Notes under the pieces: generated by a model
Database searches by the model: none
What the model was told of the DNA's origin: nothing
What the model saw: only the letters and a program-made list of their open reading frames with translations
Shown: piece after piece, positions 8,655 to 17,078 of the stretch
Position numbering within the stretch: the first letter of the stretch is position 1
Layout of the letters: every line of letters begins with the position of its first letter
Translations under genes and position numbers: made by a program
Source of the DNA: Saprospiraceae bacterium
Lineage (GTDB): Bacteria; Bacteroidota; Bacteroidia; Chitinophagales; Saprospiraceae
DNA: 64,000 bases
NCBI GenBank assembly: GCA_016714085.1
Contig: JADJNW010000001.1
Coordinates: forward strand, 744,001 to 808,000
Direction of reading: 5' to 3'

Positions 8655-8706
8655 AACTTCCAACCTGAAACTTAAAACTTGTAACCTGTAACTTGTAACC
8701 TCCAAC
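8655..8706. repeat. Heptamer array B-right (7 units), inverted relative to B-left
   Basis: Seven contiguous words AACYTNN (AACTTCC, AACCTGA, AACTTGT, AACCTCC) plus a partial AAC. These are reverse complements of the B-left words, so the two arrays form terminal inverted repeats around the four-helix-bundle gene, about 430 bases apart. The array ends six bases before the fbp stop codon. Confidence 0.9.
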
Positions 8707-8712
8707 ATAAAA

Positions 8713-9723
8713 CTAATTGAACGTCGGCAACGCCGAATATTTCTCTACAAATGCTTTCATTTCATCAATCATATCCGGCGAACCCATTGCTATTGTTGCT
8801 CTTTGGTGCAAATGCGTCACCTCCAAATCCAATACCCGTTGCAACTGACAGGTCATCGCTTTGCCGCCAGCCTGTTCCACGATAAAAGATAAAGGATTGC
8901 ACTCATACACCAGACGGAGCTTGCCTTGCGGGTACTTACGCGTTTGCGGATATAAGAAAATACCGCCTTGTAATAAAATTCGGTGAATATCACTTACCAT
9001 CGAGCCGATGTAACGCAGGCGCAGGTTCATATCGGAGCAATGGTCGATATAACGACGCATTTCCACATCAAATTTTAAATAATATCCTTGATTCACCGAA
9101 TAATAATTACCCCGATTGGGAATTTGAATATCGCGATGCGACAAACAGAATTCACCGATCGAAGGATCAAGCGTAAAGCCATTCACGCCACGCCCCGTGC
9201 TATACACCAAAATCGTGGAAGTGCCATACAATACATAGCCCGCAGCTACCAATTCCGAGCCTTTTTGCAAAAAATCCTCCAGCGTACAAGGCCCGTCAGC
9301 ATTGCTTTTGCGACGATAAATGCCAAAAATAGTGCCCACCGACACGTTGACATCAATATTGGAAGAACCGTCCAAAGGATCGAATACAACGACATATTTA
9401 GAAGCCTTGGAGGCTACCGCAGGAATCGGGATAAAATCTTCAAATTCTTCTGAAGCCACGCCACAGCATTCGCCACTGTTTTTAAGGCATTCGATCAGTT
9501 TTTCATTAGCATAAAGATCGAGTTTTTGAACCTCGTCGCCAGTAGCATTGTCGCCGCCAGCCGAGCCGAGGATATTGACCAGTCCAGCTTTGTTGACTTC
9601 CCGATTCACGATTTTAGCTGCCACGCCAATGTCGCGCAAGAGACCTGTGAGTTCGCCCGAAGCAAATGGAAAGTCTTTCTGACGATGAATAATAAATTCG
9701 TCCAGGGTGATAATTCGGTTCAT
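8713..9723 (-). CDS. fbp: Fructose-1,6-bisphosphatase, class I
   Basis: Gluconeogenic hydrolysis of fructose-1,6-bisphosphate. The 336-residue chain has the class I metal/active-site motif FDPLDGSSNIDVNVSVGTIFGIYR, and KLRLVYECNPLSFIVEQAGGKA near the C-terminus. Length fits family I. A TATCTTTG box at 9855-9862 would produce a ~130-base leader that includes octamer array H. Confidence 0.97.
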   Translation of the reverse strand: MNRIITLDEFIIHRQKDFPFASGELTGLLRDIGVAAKIVNREVNKAGLVNILGSAGGDNATGDEVQKLDLYANEKLIECLKNSGECCGVASEEFEDFIPIPAVASKASKYVVVFDPLDGSSNIDVNVSVGTIFGIYRRKSNADGPCTLEDFLQKGSELVAAGYVLYGTSTILVYSTGRGVNGFTLDPSIGEFCLSHRDIQIPNRGNYYSVNQGYYLKFDVEMRRYIDHCSDMNLRLRYIGSMVSDIHRILLQGGIFLYPQTRKYPQGKLRLVYECNPLSFIVEQAGGKAMTCQLQRVLDLEVTHLHQRATIAMGSPDMIDEMKAFVEKYSALPTFN

Positions 9724-9742
9724 ATTTGGTTATTTAGTTGGC

Positions 9743-9843
9743 GATGTAGTAATTTTATGATATAGATAAAATATTACAAAATAACTGGTTGTAAAATCAT
9801 TATATCACTACATCATCATATCATTACATTATTACATCACTAT
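9743..9843. repeat. Octamer array H in the fbp leader
   Basis: Six perfect-phase octamers ATCAYTAY fill 9796-9843 (ATCATTAT, ATCACTAC and relatives). Three octamers in the opposite sense (GATGTAGT, AATTTTAT, GATATAGA) occupy 9743-9766. The halves can pair across a ~30-base loop. If transcription starts at the box at 9855, the whole structure is in the fbp 5' leader. Confidence 0.8.
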
Positions 9844-9854
9844 ATAAATTCATT

Positions 9855-9862
9855 CAAAGATA
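9855..9862 (-). promoter_or_regulatory. Putative -7 box for fbp
   Basis: Minus strand TATCTTTG, a TAnnTTTG match in the fbp-LOG intergenic space. No -33 match. Confidence 0.4.
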
Positions 9863-9878
9863 AACACAAAATCGCAAT

Positions 9879-10460
9879 TCAGGAATTCTGCCACTTTCCA
9901 ACAGGCATTGTCGGTTCAAAATTTTCTATTTTGGCAAATAAATCGTCCAAATCGCTTGAAACCAATAGCATTTTGCGGTGAATATCTTTCAAAAATTGTT
10001 CTTCGTGCATTTTTTCCAATTGTGCTATCAGTGGATCGAAAAATCCATTCACATTCCAAATGCCAATCGGGTGCGCCGCTTGACTCAATTGTACCAGCGT
10101 CAGCATTTCAAACAATTCGTCCAGCGTGCCGTAGCCACCAGGCAAAGTAATAACGGTATCCGCTCGTTCCGCCATCACCAGTTTGCGCTCTGCCATGCTT
10201 TGCACCACCACGAGTTCGGTCAATCCAAGATGACAAACCTCCCGATCCCTTAGAAAATAAGGAATAATGCCTGTCACTTCGCCGCCATGCTCCAGGGTCG
10301 CATCCGCCAAAACGCCCATCAATCCTACGTTTCCAGCGCCGTAAACAAGCCGAATGCCTCGCTGCGCCAAAGCTTTACCGAGTTCATAAGCCGATTTTTC
10401 ATAAATCGGATTCCTACCTTTACTTGAGCCACAGAAAACAAGCGCAGACTGAATAATCAT
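9879..10460 (-). CDS. LOG-family nucleoside 5'-monophosphate phosphoribohydrolase (TIGR00730)
   Basis: 193 residues with a Rossmann-like lysine-decarboxylase-like fold. The signature PGGYGTLDELFEMLTLVQL (about residues 105-123) carries the PGGxGTxxE motif of LOG proteins, which release the base from (cytokinin) riboside monophosphates or related nucleotides. Named 'lysine decarboxylase' in old annotation, without evidence of that activity. A TAACTTTG box precedes it. The physiological substrate in this organism is not known. Confidence 0.9.
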   Translation of the reverse strand: MIIQSALVFCGSSKGRNPIYEKSAYELGKALAQRGIRLVYGAGNVGLMGVLADATLEHGGEVTGIIPYFLRDREVCHLGLTELVVVQSMAERKLVMAERADTVITLPGGYGTLDELFEMLTLVQLSQAAHPIGIWNVNGFFDPLIAQLEKMHEEQFLKDIHRKMLLVSSDLDDLFAKIENFEPTMPVGKWQNS

Positions 10461-10486
10461 CTTGATACAATTATTAATTTTGAATA

Positions 10487-10494
10487 CAAAGTTA
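10487..10494 (-). promoter_or_regulatory. Putative -7 box for the LOG gene
   Basis: Minus strand TAACTTTG, TAnnTTTG match about 27 bases before ATG 10460. -33 position unclear. Confidence 0.4.
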
Positions 10495-10566
10495 ATATTC
10501 CTTTCCTCAATTTTTAAATCTTGTAAAATTACAATCGCAAAAAAACGTTTCTTCCCGAAAAGACCA

Positions 10567-11193
10567 ATGAAACGCTTCTGTTTTATAATAATTCTATTTA
10601 TTTCAATAAATACAGCCTATGCTCAGGTGAATCAGGATTCGCTTTCCTGTATCGAGGGCAGGCTGCTACCTATTAATGTAAACGGAAATCTTTGTAAAGA
10701 TTCGTCATTAATATTAACATTACCTGACACCCTTGGCTTGCAGGGTTTTCAATGGTTTCTGGGCGATGGACGAGAAAATAATGATGTAATAATTGAAGTT
10801 ATTTACTCGGATGTAAATATTTATACTGTTTCGGTTGAAGCTTTTGGCGCGGATAGCTGTCGCTATGTCGGCGTAGAATTTATTGAAATTGAGGATTGTA
10901 CAAAACCGGAAGATTGTAATGTAATATTCCCAAATGCTTTTACACCCAATAACGACGGGCGAAACGATACTTTTGATGTAATTTCCAATTGTACGCTTCA
11001 AGATTTTATGATAAAGATTTATAATCGCTGGGGGCAATTGGTTTTTGAAGCTGATGACCCGAATTTCTTTTGGAATGGCGAATTTTCTAGCAAAGCTGCT
11101 GCTTCGGATGTATATGTGTGGCGCGCCTCCTATCGCTTGCCCCAGCAAGATTCATTTATTTTTGCAAGCGGCGATCTTACTTTGATTCGATAA
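10567..11193 (+). CDS. Small T9SS-secreted protein with PKD-like and CHU_C (type B) sorting domain
   Basis: Start placed at ATG 10567 (208 residues), giving a clean signal peptide MKRFCFIIILFISINTAYA-Q; the open frame extends further upstream without one. A PKD-like/Ig-like domain (QWFLGDGRENN..., ~60-110) is followed by the gliding-motility-associated C-terminal domain (CNVIFPNAFTPNNDGRNDTFDV...YNRWGQLVFEADDPNFFWNG, ~120-208), the type B signal for export by the type IX system. Unusually small: a single cargo domain. Divergent from the LOG gene and convergent with the DUF3667 gene, 1 base apart. The function of the exported part is unknown. Confidence 0.85.
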   Translation: MKRFCFIIILFISINTAYAQVNQDSLSCIEGRLLPINVNGNLCKDSSLILTLPDTLGLQGFQWFLGDGRENNDVIIEVIYSDVNIYTVSVEAFGADSCRYVGVEFIEIEDCTKPEDCNVIFPNAFTPNNDGRNDTFDVISNCTLQDFMIKIYNRWGQLVFEADDPNFFWNGEFSSKAAASDVYVWRASYRLPQQDSFIFASGDLTLIR

Positions 11194-11194
11194 A

Positions 11195-11941
11195 TCAATT
11201 TTTAGGCATTAATATAATTGCGGCTGCTATGAATATAATAATTGCCAAAATGTAATATGCAAGTAAATAAAGTAAATTAACAAGGAGTGTTTTGAAAATA
11301 CCGCGCCCGATCTTTTCCTGAAACACCTGAATATAAAAGTATGCGCTATAAATGAGTGAGCCTATAAAGTAACCAATACTCAACTTCATATAATCGGAAA
11401 GCCAAAGTATTGGCATCATAACAATGTAAATAAGAGTTAAATAAGAGGTCAAATAACTATTAATCACTAAATGTTCGGCATAATTCATTTTTTTACGCCA
11501 GAGCCAAAAAGTCATTAACGCTATAATTGGCACCCCGGCCAGGAGAAATACATTGAAGTAATTATTATATATATAAGTAATTCCCGTCATATACGCTTGC
11601 AAAAATTCCTGCCCTCTATCGGAAAGTTCTTCTTGTCCGGCACCTTGCTTAAACCCTGTTTCAAACTGCTGTGCAAGCTCATTATATTTAAAATATTGCA
11701 ATGTGAGGAAAGTAGCAATCGCTACTGTAAAGATCAAGAATCGAAAGGGCGGCACCAGCTTCTTGCGATTTTCGTATAAATATTCGCGCAAAGCCGCGCC
11801 AGGCTTGATTGTGAGCGCCACAATGGTGTAAATTAATCCCCGTTCGAGATTAAAAATGTCTAACAAGCCGTGCCAAATTGTTTTGCTGGTAATACGCTCA
11901 GGCTGAGGGATTTGTTGTTCCATTGGAGTTCGTTTTTTCAC
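11195..11941 (-). CDS. DUF3667 membrane protein
   Basis: 248 residues. The N-terminal part (ITSKTIWHGLLDIFNLERGLIYTI..KPGAALREYLYENRKKLVPPFRFLI) matches the DUF3667 pattern, in which a short amphipathic domain precedes membrane helices. Four or five hydrophobic segments follow (about 75-92, 135-155, 165-185, 190-208, 222-245). The zinc-ribbon cysteines often found at the start of this family are absent here. An alternative start is ATG 11923. Function unknown. Confidence 0.7.
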   Translation of the reverse strand: MKKRTPMEQQIPQPERITSKTIWHGLLDIFNLERGLIYTIVALTIKPGAALREYLYENRKKLVPPFRFLIFTVAIATFLTLQYFKYNELAQQFETGFKQGAGQEELSDRGQEFLQAYMTGITYIYNNYFNVFLLAGVPIIALMTFWLWRKKMNYAEHLVINSYLTSYLTLIYIVMMPILWLSDYMKLSIGYFIGSLIYSAYFYIQVFQEKIGRGIFKTLLVNLLYLLAYYILAIIIFIAAAIILMPKN

Positions 11942-11945
11942 ATAA

Positions 11946-11979
11946 AAAGCGAAACCCCGGCATAGCAGAATTTCGCTTT
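11946..11979 (-). terminator. Terminator after the PUR-family gene
   Basis: AAAGCGAAA (11946-11954) pairs with TTTCGCTTT (11971-11979); read on minus it ends in TTTTTATG. Located between the PUR gene stop and the DUF3667 start. Confidence 0.65.
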
Positions 11980-12004
11980 CTATTTATCACATTCAGGAAG
12001 TTAT

Positions 12005-12406
12005 TTACCAGCTTATATCGTCTTCCGATTCCAGCCCCGCCTTATTGTCTTTCGTCTCTATTTCAGCGGCTTCTTCCATATCCTCTGTGTCATCGTCTTC
12101 CCGTTCGTACTCCTCATGCCTGCGGGCATACTCATCGTAATCGTAGTCCGGCATCAGTTCTGTTTTGATGTAATTGATGGTTTCTTCCAATCCTTCAATG
12201 AATCGGTTAAAATCCTCCTTGTACAAGAAAATTTTGTGACGCTCATACCCCTCGCCGTTGAATTTCCGGGTACTTTCCGTCAGCGTCAGATAAAAGTCTT
12301 CGCCTTTCGTTTTGCGAACATCAAAAAAATAAGTCCTTCTTTTACCTGCACGAACCTTCTTGGAAAACACACTCTCAAATCTTCTTTGGTTTCTCTCGTT
12401 ATCCAC
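12005..12406 (-). CDS. PUR-alpha-like DNA/RNA-binding protein (DUF3276)
   Basis: 133 residues. Residues 1-85 form the single PUR repeat found in Bacteroidota and spirochaetes (SVFSKKVRAGKRRTYFFDVRKTKGEDFYLTLTESTRK..., FNRFIEGLEETINYI). The remainder is a very acidic tail (EEYEREDDDTEDMEEAAE...). Such proteins bind single-stranded DNA or RNA; here role in RNA regulation or nucleoid is inferred. It has one of the best promoters in the window, consistent with an abundant protein. Confidence 0.88.
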   Translation of the reverse strand: MDNERNQRRFESVFSKKVRAGKRRTYFFDVRKTKGEDFYLTLTESTRKFNGEGYERHKIFLYKEDFNRFIEGLEETINYIKTELMPDYDYDEYARRHEEYEREDDDTEDMEEAAEIETKDNKAGLESEDDISW

Positions 12407-12459
12407 GACTTAGTCAATTTAGTGAGTAGAAAAATAGCATTCGGACAAACTATCCCCTA

Positions 12460-12489
12460 CAAAAGTAAGTATTTGCCTTATATTTCAAA
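12460..12489 (-). promoter_or_regulatory. Bacteroidota promoter for the PUR-family gene
   Basis: Minus strand TTTG (12486-12489), 18-base spacer, TACTTTTG (12460-12467): close match to TTTG-N19-TAnnTTTG. Leader of about 48 bases to ATG 12406. Confidence 0.7.
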
Positions 12490-12524
12490 AAAATCTTTCG
12501 GAAAAAGAAAAAATGAGGGATTTT

Positions 12525-12590
12525 GGTTATCTATTAGCGGTTAGCGGGGAGTTGATAGTCAGATACCCAATAACAGATAACCGCTAACCA
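12525..12590. repeat. Heptamer array G (inverted halves), downstream of ABC exporter gene
   Basis: Left half: GGTTATC, TATTAGC, GGTTAGC (12525-12545). Right half: ATACCCA, ATAACAG, ATAACCG, CTAACCA (12563-12590), the reverse-complement words. Strict 7-bp phase in each half. It ends four bases before the stop of the ABC exporter gene. The same word family (ATAACAG/ATAACC) recurs at 50153-50215. Confidence 0.8.
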
Positions 12591-12593
12591 GTT

Positions 12594-14384
12594 CTACTCC
12601 ACAACGGTTTCTTCAATAGTCTGTTTTTCATACAGTTCGGCGTAGTAGCCTTTGCGCGAGAGTAGTTCTTCATGCGTGCCTTCTTCTACAATTTGTCCAT
12701 CATCCAGCACGATAATTTTGTCGAATTGCAATAAAGAATAAATGCGATGCGTGATTATAATTGCCGTTTTATCAGACAGGGCTTCTGTAAAATATCCCAG
12801 GATTTGTTTTTCTGTGTTGGTATCAACAGCAGAAAGGCAATCATCCAGAATGACAATATCCGGCTTTTTGATCAAAGCCCTTGCGATTGAAACCCTTTGT
12901 TTTTGACCGCCCGAAAGCGTCACGCCGCGCTCGCCAAGCACCGTGCCAAAGCGCTCCGGTAAATCATTGATATCATCGAATACAGAAGCATATTTTGCAA
13001 ATTGCTCAATTTCAGGTTGTTCGGCTTCGATATTTCCAAAAGAAATATTATTAGAAATACTATCTGAAAACAAGAAAACATCCTGCGGCACGTAGCCGAC
13101 ACGTTCGCGCAGGTTTGCCAAGTCGTGTTTGCGAATATCCTTGCCGTCAATGCGAATTTCGCCGTCGCTCACATCGTACATCCGCACCAGTAAGTCAGCA
13201 ATGGTGGTCTTGCCGGAGCCGGTGCGCCCAATAATCGCTAATTTCTGACCAGGATTGAGTTTAAAGTTGACATTTCGTAAGGCTTTGATGCCGGTATCAG
13301 GATAAGTGAAGGAAACGCGATCGAATTCGATTTTTCCAAGAATTGGAGCCGGATTTTGTACAACTGTATTAGTAATAGTCGGTTTCGTATTTAAAAATTC
13401 ATTCAAGCGTTTCTGCGAAGCCGCTGCTTGTTGAATAATAGAAGCAATCCAGCCAATAGCCGTCACCGGCCAGGTCAGCATATTTACATAAATAACAAAT
13501 TCAGCAATATTCCCGGGCGTCACCGCCCCCTGCCCTACCTGCAAGCCCCCTACATACACTGTAATAATCGTACTTGCGCCAATCAGCAACAACATCAAAG
13601 GAAAGAAAAACGCATTCACTTTCACTAAGCCCAGGGCTTTCCCTTTGTAATCCTCACTTTCTTCCGCAAAAAACTTCACCATCGGTTTTTCTTGCACATA
13701 GGATTTGACTACCCGAATGCCTGAATATACTTCTTGCGCAATGCTATTGAGCGTCGCCAGTTTTTTCTGAATCGCTTCGCTTTTCTTATTAATTAAATTA
13801 CTAACATAATAAATCGAAATCGACAGAAAAGGCAATGGTAGCAAGCTATACAGCGTCAGTTCCCAACTCACGCTCAGCATCGATTGAATCACCAGAATAA
13901 ATAAGGAAATCAAATTGATACCATAGAGTACCGCCGGCCCAAGATACATACGCACTTTGGAGACATCCTCGGTGATGCGCGCCATCAAATCGCCGGTATT
14001 ATTTCTTTTGTAAAATGCCAGATCAAGCCTTTGATAATGCGCATAAATTTCCTTGCGCATATCATATTCCACCAGGCGCGACATTACAATAATCGTCTGC
14101 CGCATAAAATACATAAATACGCCCATCAGTAGCGCCAAAAGCAATACCAATCCTGCAAAGAAAAGCAGGGTTTGTCCAATAATGCTGTATAATTCGCTTT
14201 GCAACTCAAAACCACTATATAGCTGGTACAAACTAATATTCTCCACCACCAGGTCGAGCGCCTCGCGGATGATCTGTGGCTGCAATACGCGGAAGTAGTT
14301 GGAAATGAACACAAAAACAATACCGCCAAGTAAATGCCAGCGATATTTGACGAAATATTTATTCAGGTATTTAAGTTGCTTCAC
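12594..14384 (-). CDS. ABC exporter, fused membrane and ATPase domains (MsbA-like)
   Basis: 596 residues. Six-helix exporter domain at ~20-320, followed by the nucleotide-binding domain: Walker A GRTGSGKTT (~388), Q-loop PQDVFLFSD, signature LSGGQKQR, Walker B IVILDD and D-loop SAVDTNTE, H-loop THR. A half-transporter that works as a dimer in the inner membrane. MsbA-type lipid or multidrug export is inferred from architecture; the substrate cannot be read from sequence. Monocistronic on minus. Confidence 0.9.
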   Translation of the reverse strand: MKQLKYLNKYFVKYRWHLLGGIVFVFISNYFRVLQPQIIREALDLVVENISLYQLYSGFELQSELYSIIGQTLLFFAGLVLLLALLMGVFMYFMRQTIIVMSRLVEYDMRKEIYAHYQRLDLAFYKRNNTGDLMARITEDVSKVRMYLGPAVLYGINLISLFILVIQSMLSVSWELTLYSLLPLPFLSISIYYVSNLINKKSEAIQKKLATLNSIAQEVYSGIRVVKSYVQEKPMVKFFAEESEDYKGKALGLVKVNAFFFPLMLLLIGASTIITVYVGGLQVGQGAVTPGNIAEFVIYVNMLTWPVTAIGWIASIIQQAAASQKRLNEFLNTKPTITNTVVQNPAPILGKIEFDRVSFTYPDTGIKALRNVNFKLNPGQKLAIIGRTGSGKTTIADLLVRMYDVSDGEIRIDGKDIRKHDLANLRERVGYVPQDVFLFSDSISNNISFGNIEAEQPEIEQFAKYASVFDDINDLPERFGTVLGERGVTLSGGQKQRVSIARALIKKPDIVILDDCLSAVDTNTEKQILGYFTEALSDKTAIIITHRIYSLLQFDKIIVLDDGQIVEEGTHEELLSRKGYYAELYEKQTIEETVVE

Positions 14385-14630
14385 GTTGCTTCTCGTTCAG
14401 GTATTCGATTCAATCTGGTCACAAATTACAATAACCCAACGGGTCGGAAATTAGTTTATTATGAGCAAAGTATTCTGTAAAGTTGAAAAGAATTACACGA
14501 TTTTTAGCACGATAAATCTTATAATAACAAGGATTTAACATTCTGCTACTGAATTCAAATACATTTTAAAAGCAACCTCCTTTACTTTCCTTTTGTTACA
14601 TTTTTAGCAATTCAAAATAAAATTTTGCCT

Positions 14631-14638
14631 TACTTTTG
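14631..14638 (+). promoter_or_regulatory. Putative -7 box for fumC
   Basis: TACTTTTG, exact TAnnTTTG. It would give a ~118-base leader, unusually long, carrying heptamer array J. The -33 position shows no TTG. Confidence 0.5.
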
Positions 14639-14710
14639 CGCTGAATCAAGTATTTCCGTTCAAATAATATTATTTTTAAAAATAATACATTGATTATCAA
14701 TTTCATTAGA

Positions 14711-14738
14711 ATGGTCAATGGTAAACAATAAATGGTCA
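14711..14738. repeat. Heptamer array J in the fumC leader
   Basis: Four in-phase 7-bp words: ATGGTCA, ATGGTAA, ACAATAA, ATGGTCA. The same word family appears at 48057, 33011 and 59706 (as ATTGACC on the other strand). Confidence 0.65.
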
Positions 14739-14761
14739 ATTAGTCAAAACCCTACCAAAAT

Positions 14762-16159
14762 ATGGAATTTCGCAAAGAAAAAGACAGCATTGGTTACATA
14801 GACGTGCCAGTTGATAAATATTGGGCGGCGCAAACGCAGCGCTCTATGGAGAATTTTAAAATTGGTGGACATCGGATGCCGATTGAAATCATTCGCGCTT
14901 TTGCCATTTTGAAAAAGGCTTCGGCCCGCACCAATCAGGAATTAGGCGTTTTGTCTAAAGATAAAGCGGATTTGATCGCGCAAGTTTGTGATGAAATTAT
15001 TGCAGGTAAGCTCGATGAGGAGTTTCCTTTGGTGGTGTGGCAAACTGGCTCCGGCACGCAAAGCAATATGAATGTGAACGAGGTGATCGCCAATCGCGCG
15101 CACGTATTGAACGGCGGTTCGCTTTTGGATGAAAAAAAAGTGCTGCATCCCAATGATGATGTGAATAAATCGCAGTCTTCCAATGACACTTTCCCAACGG
15201 CCATGCACATTGCGGCATATAAAATTCTGATTGATACGACGATTCCTGGCATTGAAATTTTGCGCGACACGCTTCAAGCAAAGTCGAAAGAGCTTAAAGA
15301 TATTGTAAAGATTGGTCGCACGCACTTCATGGATGCGACGCCGCTTACTTTGGGGCAAGAATTTTCGGGCTATGTTTCTCAATTGGATCACGGCATCCGT
15401 GCCATTAAAAATAGCTTGCCGCACCTGTCAGAATTGGCTTTGGGCGGCTCGGCGGTTGGTACAGGTTTGAATGTTCCGGCGGGTTATGATGTAAAAGTAG
15501 CTGAAAAAATTGCAGAATATACAGGCTTGCCATTTGTTACTGCAGAAAATAAATTTGAAGCGTTGGCTTCGCATGATGCCATTGTGGAATCGCACGGCGC
15601 ATTGAAAACAGTGGCTTGCGCTCTGATGAAAATTGCGAATGATATTCGGATGCTGTCTTCCGGACCTCGTAGTGGCATCGGAGAAATTATTATTCCTGCT
15701 AACGAACCTGGTTCTTCGATCATGCCCGGCAAAGTAAATCCCACTCAATCAGAAGCGATGACAATGGCAATGGCACAAGTCATCGGTAATGATGTGGCTA
15801 TCAATATTGGCGGGATGACGGGTCACTTCGAGTTGAATGTATTTAAACCAATGATGATATTTAATTTCCTGATGTCCGCGCGTTTAATTGGGGATTCTTG
15901 TATAAGTTTTAATGAGCATTGTGCCATAGGCATCGAACCGAATAAGCCTCGTATCAAAGAGTTATTAGAGCAATCTTTAATGTTAGTAACCGCCTTGAAT
16001 ACGCATATTGGCTATGATAATGCTGCAAAAATTGCCAAGAAAGCCCACGCCGAGGATAAAACGCTGAAGCAAGCAGCGATTGAATTAGAGTTACTTACTG
16101 CTGAACAATTTGATGAATGGGTACGCCCAGAAGAAATGATTGGGGAGATGAAAGCATAA
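14762..16159 (+). CDS. fumC: Fumarate hydratase, class II
   Basis: TCA-cycle enzyme, fumarate to L-malate, iron-independent. 465 residues, the usual length. Seen: TGSGTQSNMNVNEVIANRA, KSQSSNDTFPTAMHIA, GRTHFMDATPLTLGQEFSGY, and the superfamily signature GSSIMPGKVNPTQSE with the catalytic serine. Ends in a perfect bidirectional terminator. Confidence 0.97.
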   Translation: MEFRKEKDSIGYIDVPVDKYWAAQTQRSMENFKIGGHRMPIEIIRAFAILKKASARTNQELGVLSKDKADLIAQVCDEIIAGKLDEEFPLVVWQTGSGTQSNMNVNEVIANRAHVLNGGSLLDEKKVLHPNDDVNKSQSSNDTFPTAMHIAAYKILIDTTIPGIEILRDTLQAKSKELKDIVKIGRTHFMDATPLTLGQEFSGYVSQLDHGIRAIKNSLPHLSELALGGSAVGTGLNVPAGYDVKVAEKIAEYTGLPFVTAENKFEALASHDAIVESHGALKTVACALMKIANDIRMLSSGPRSGIGEIIIPANEPGSSIMPGKVNPTQSEAMTMAMAQVIGNDVAINIGGMTGHFELNVFKPMMIFNFLMSARLIGDSCISFNEHCAIGIEPNKPRIKELLEQSLMLVTALNTHIGYDNAAKIAKKAHAEDKTLKQAAIELELLTAEQFDEWVRPEEMIGEMKA

Positions 16160-16186
16160 AATATTATTATTAAGCTTTGAAAAAAT

Positions 16187-16218
16187 AAGAGGCTGAGGTG
16201 TATACACCTCAGCCTCTT
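16187..16218. terminator. Perfect 32-bp palindrome: bidirectional terminator
   Basis: AAGAGGCTGAGGTGTA and its exact reverse complement meet with no spacer. A-rich sequence on the left and TTTTATT on the right make it a terminator for fumC (+) and for the giant protein gene (-), whose stop is 21 bases away. Confidence 0.85.
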
Positions 16219-16238
16219 GATTTTATTGAATATTTTTA

Positions 16239-17078
16239 TTACTCAACAACAACCATCTTCTTAGTGGCAGTAAACTTACCACTTTCGAGAGTATAAGTGA
16301 GTACACCAGTCGGCAATTGTGAACGCTCCAGGGTAATTTGATTACGTCCTTTTGCATATTCATTGCTGATGATTCTGATGACTTTACCTGTTACATCACT
16401 GATCGTGATCGTTGCCTCAGCAGCTTCCGGCAGGTTGAATCCAATCACAGTCGAAGCCTTGAATGGGTTCGGCGTGTTCTGATAGAGTTCAAAGCCTGCG
16501 CTTACGACTGCACCTGTGTTGAACTGGATCGCCACGTTCATCAACTCGCTTGACTGGTTGTAAGCTTCTGCCACGGTGTAGCGGCTGCTCACGCCCAATG
16601 TCTTGCTCAATTGCGTGTCTGCTTTCGCTCTGAACACCAGTGAGAAGATCACCTCGTTACCTGTTGCTTCACCATTCCAGCTAGTGGTAATCACACCTTC
16701 ATTTGCAAAACGCAAACCGAAGTTCTCTTCACCGGCTACGCCAGGTAAGATGTCAACCAGTTCTACTGCTTTTGCATCGAAAGTCAAGGTACCCTGGAAG
16801 CCCTGGATCGCTGCAATGTCAGCTGCACGGAAGTCAACTGTGTACTCATTGCCTGCTACCAATTGTGCATCTGCTACCTGGAAGTTGAAAGTGCTATTGA
16901 TGTTACGTACTTCTGTACCAGCTACGCTGCTCAAACGTGCGTTACCATCGATATCACCCACTTTCACTGCTACGAAGTTCGCATTGTTGATCGCACCTGC
17001 CAAGTCGTTGATGTTCTTCACTTCCGGGAAGGCCCTGTGACCATGGGTTGGTCGGCACTGGGAAGCTATAAGATGCAT
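16239..17078 (-). CDS. Giant protein, C-terminal piece: cohesin-like domain and T9SS type A sorting domain
   Basis: True sequence begins near AFPEVKNIND; the first ~13 residues of this open frame are out of frame. The second dockerin-like calcium loop (KVGDIDGNA) precedes a cohesin-like beta-sandwich (FNFQVADAQLVAGNEYTVDFRAA... to TVAEAY). The last ~80 residues (LYQNTPNPFKASTVIGFNLPEAAEATITISDVTGKVI...MVVVE) are a textbook type A sorting domain, removed or modified after outer-membrane export. Confidence 0.85.
   Translation of the reverse strand: MHLIASQCRPTHGHRAFPEVKNINDLAGAINNANFVAVKVGDIDGNARLSSVAGTEVRNINSTFNFQVADAQLVAGNEYTVDFRAADIAAIQGFQGTLTFDAKAVELVDILPGVAGEENFGLRFANEGVITTSWNGEATGNEVIFSLVFRAKADTQLSKTLGVSSRYTVAEAYNQSSELMNVAIQFNTGAVVSAGFELYQNTPNPFKASTVIGFNLPEAAEATITISDVTGKVIRIISNEYAKGRNQITLERSQLPTGVLTYTLESGKFTATKKMVVVE

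Larger units (their letters stand above)
14385..14761. other. Intergenic space between ABC exporter and fumC
   Basis: 377 AT-rich bases between divergent genes. It holds the fumC -7 box (14631-14638) and a small heptamer array (14711-14738) within the fumC leader. No coding region or RNA gene was recognised. Confidence 0.7.

Noticed and set aside
8154..8706. Possible CRISPR array from regular repeats
   Set aside because: Period is 7 bp with no spacers; nothing like a 25-40 bp repeat with unique spacers and no cas genes.
8211..8708. Longer start (8708) for the four-helix-bundle gene
   Set aside because: The added N-terminus is encoded by heptamer repeats and is not family-like.
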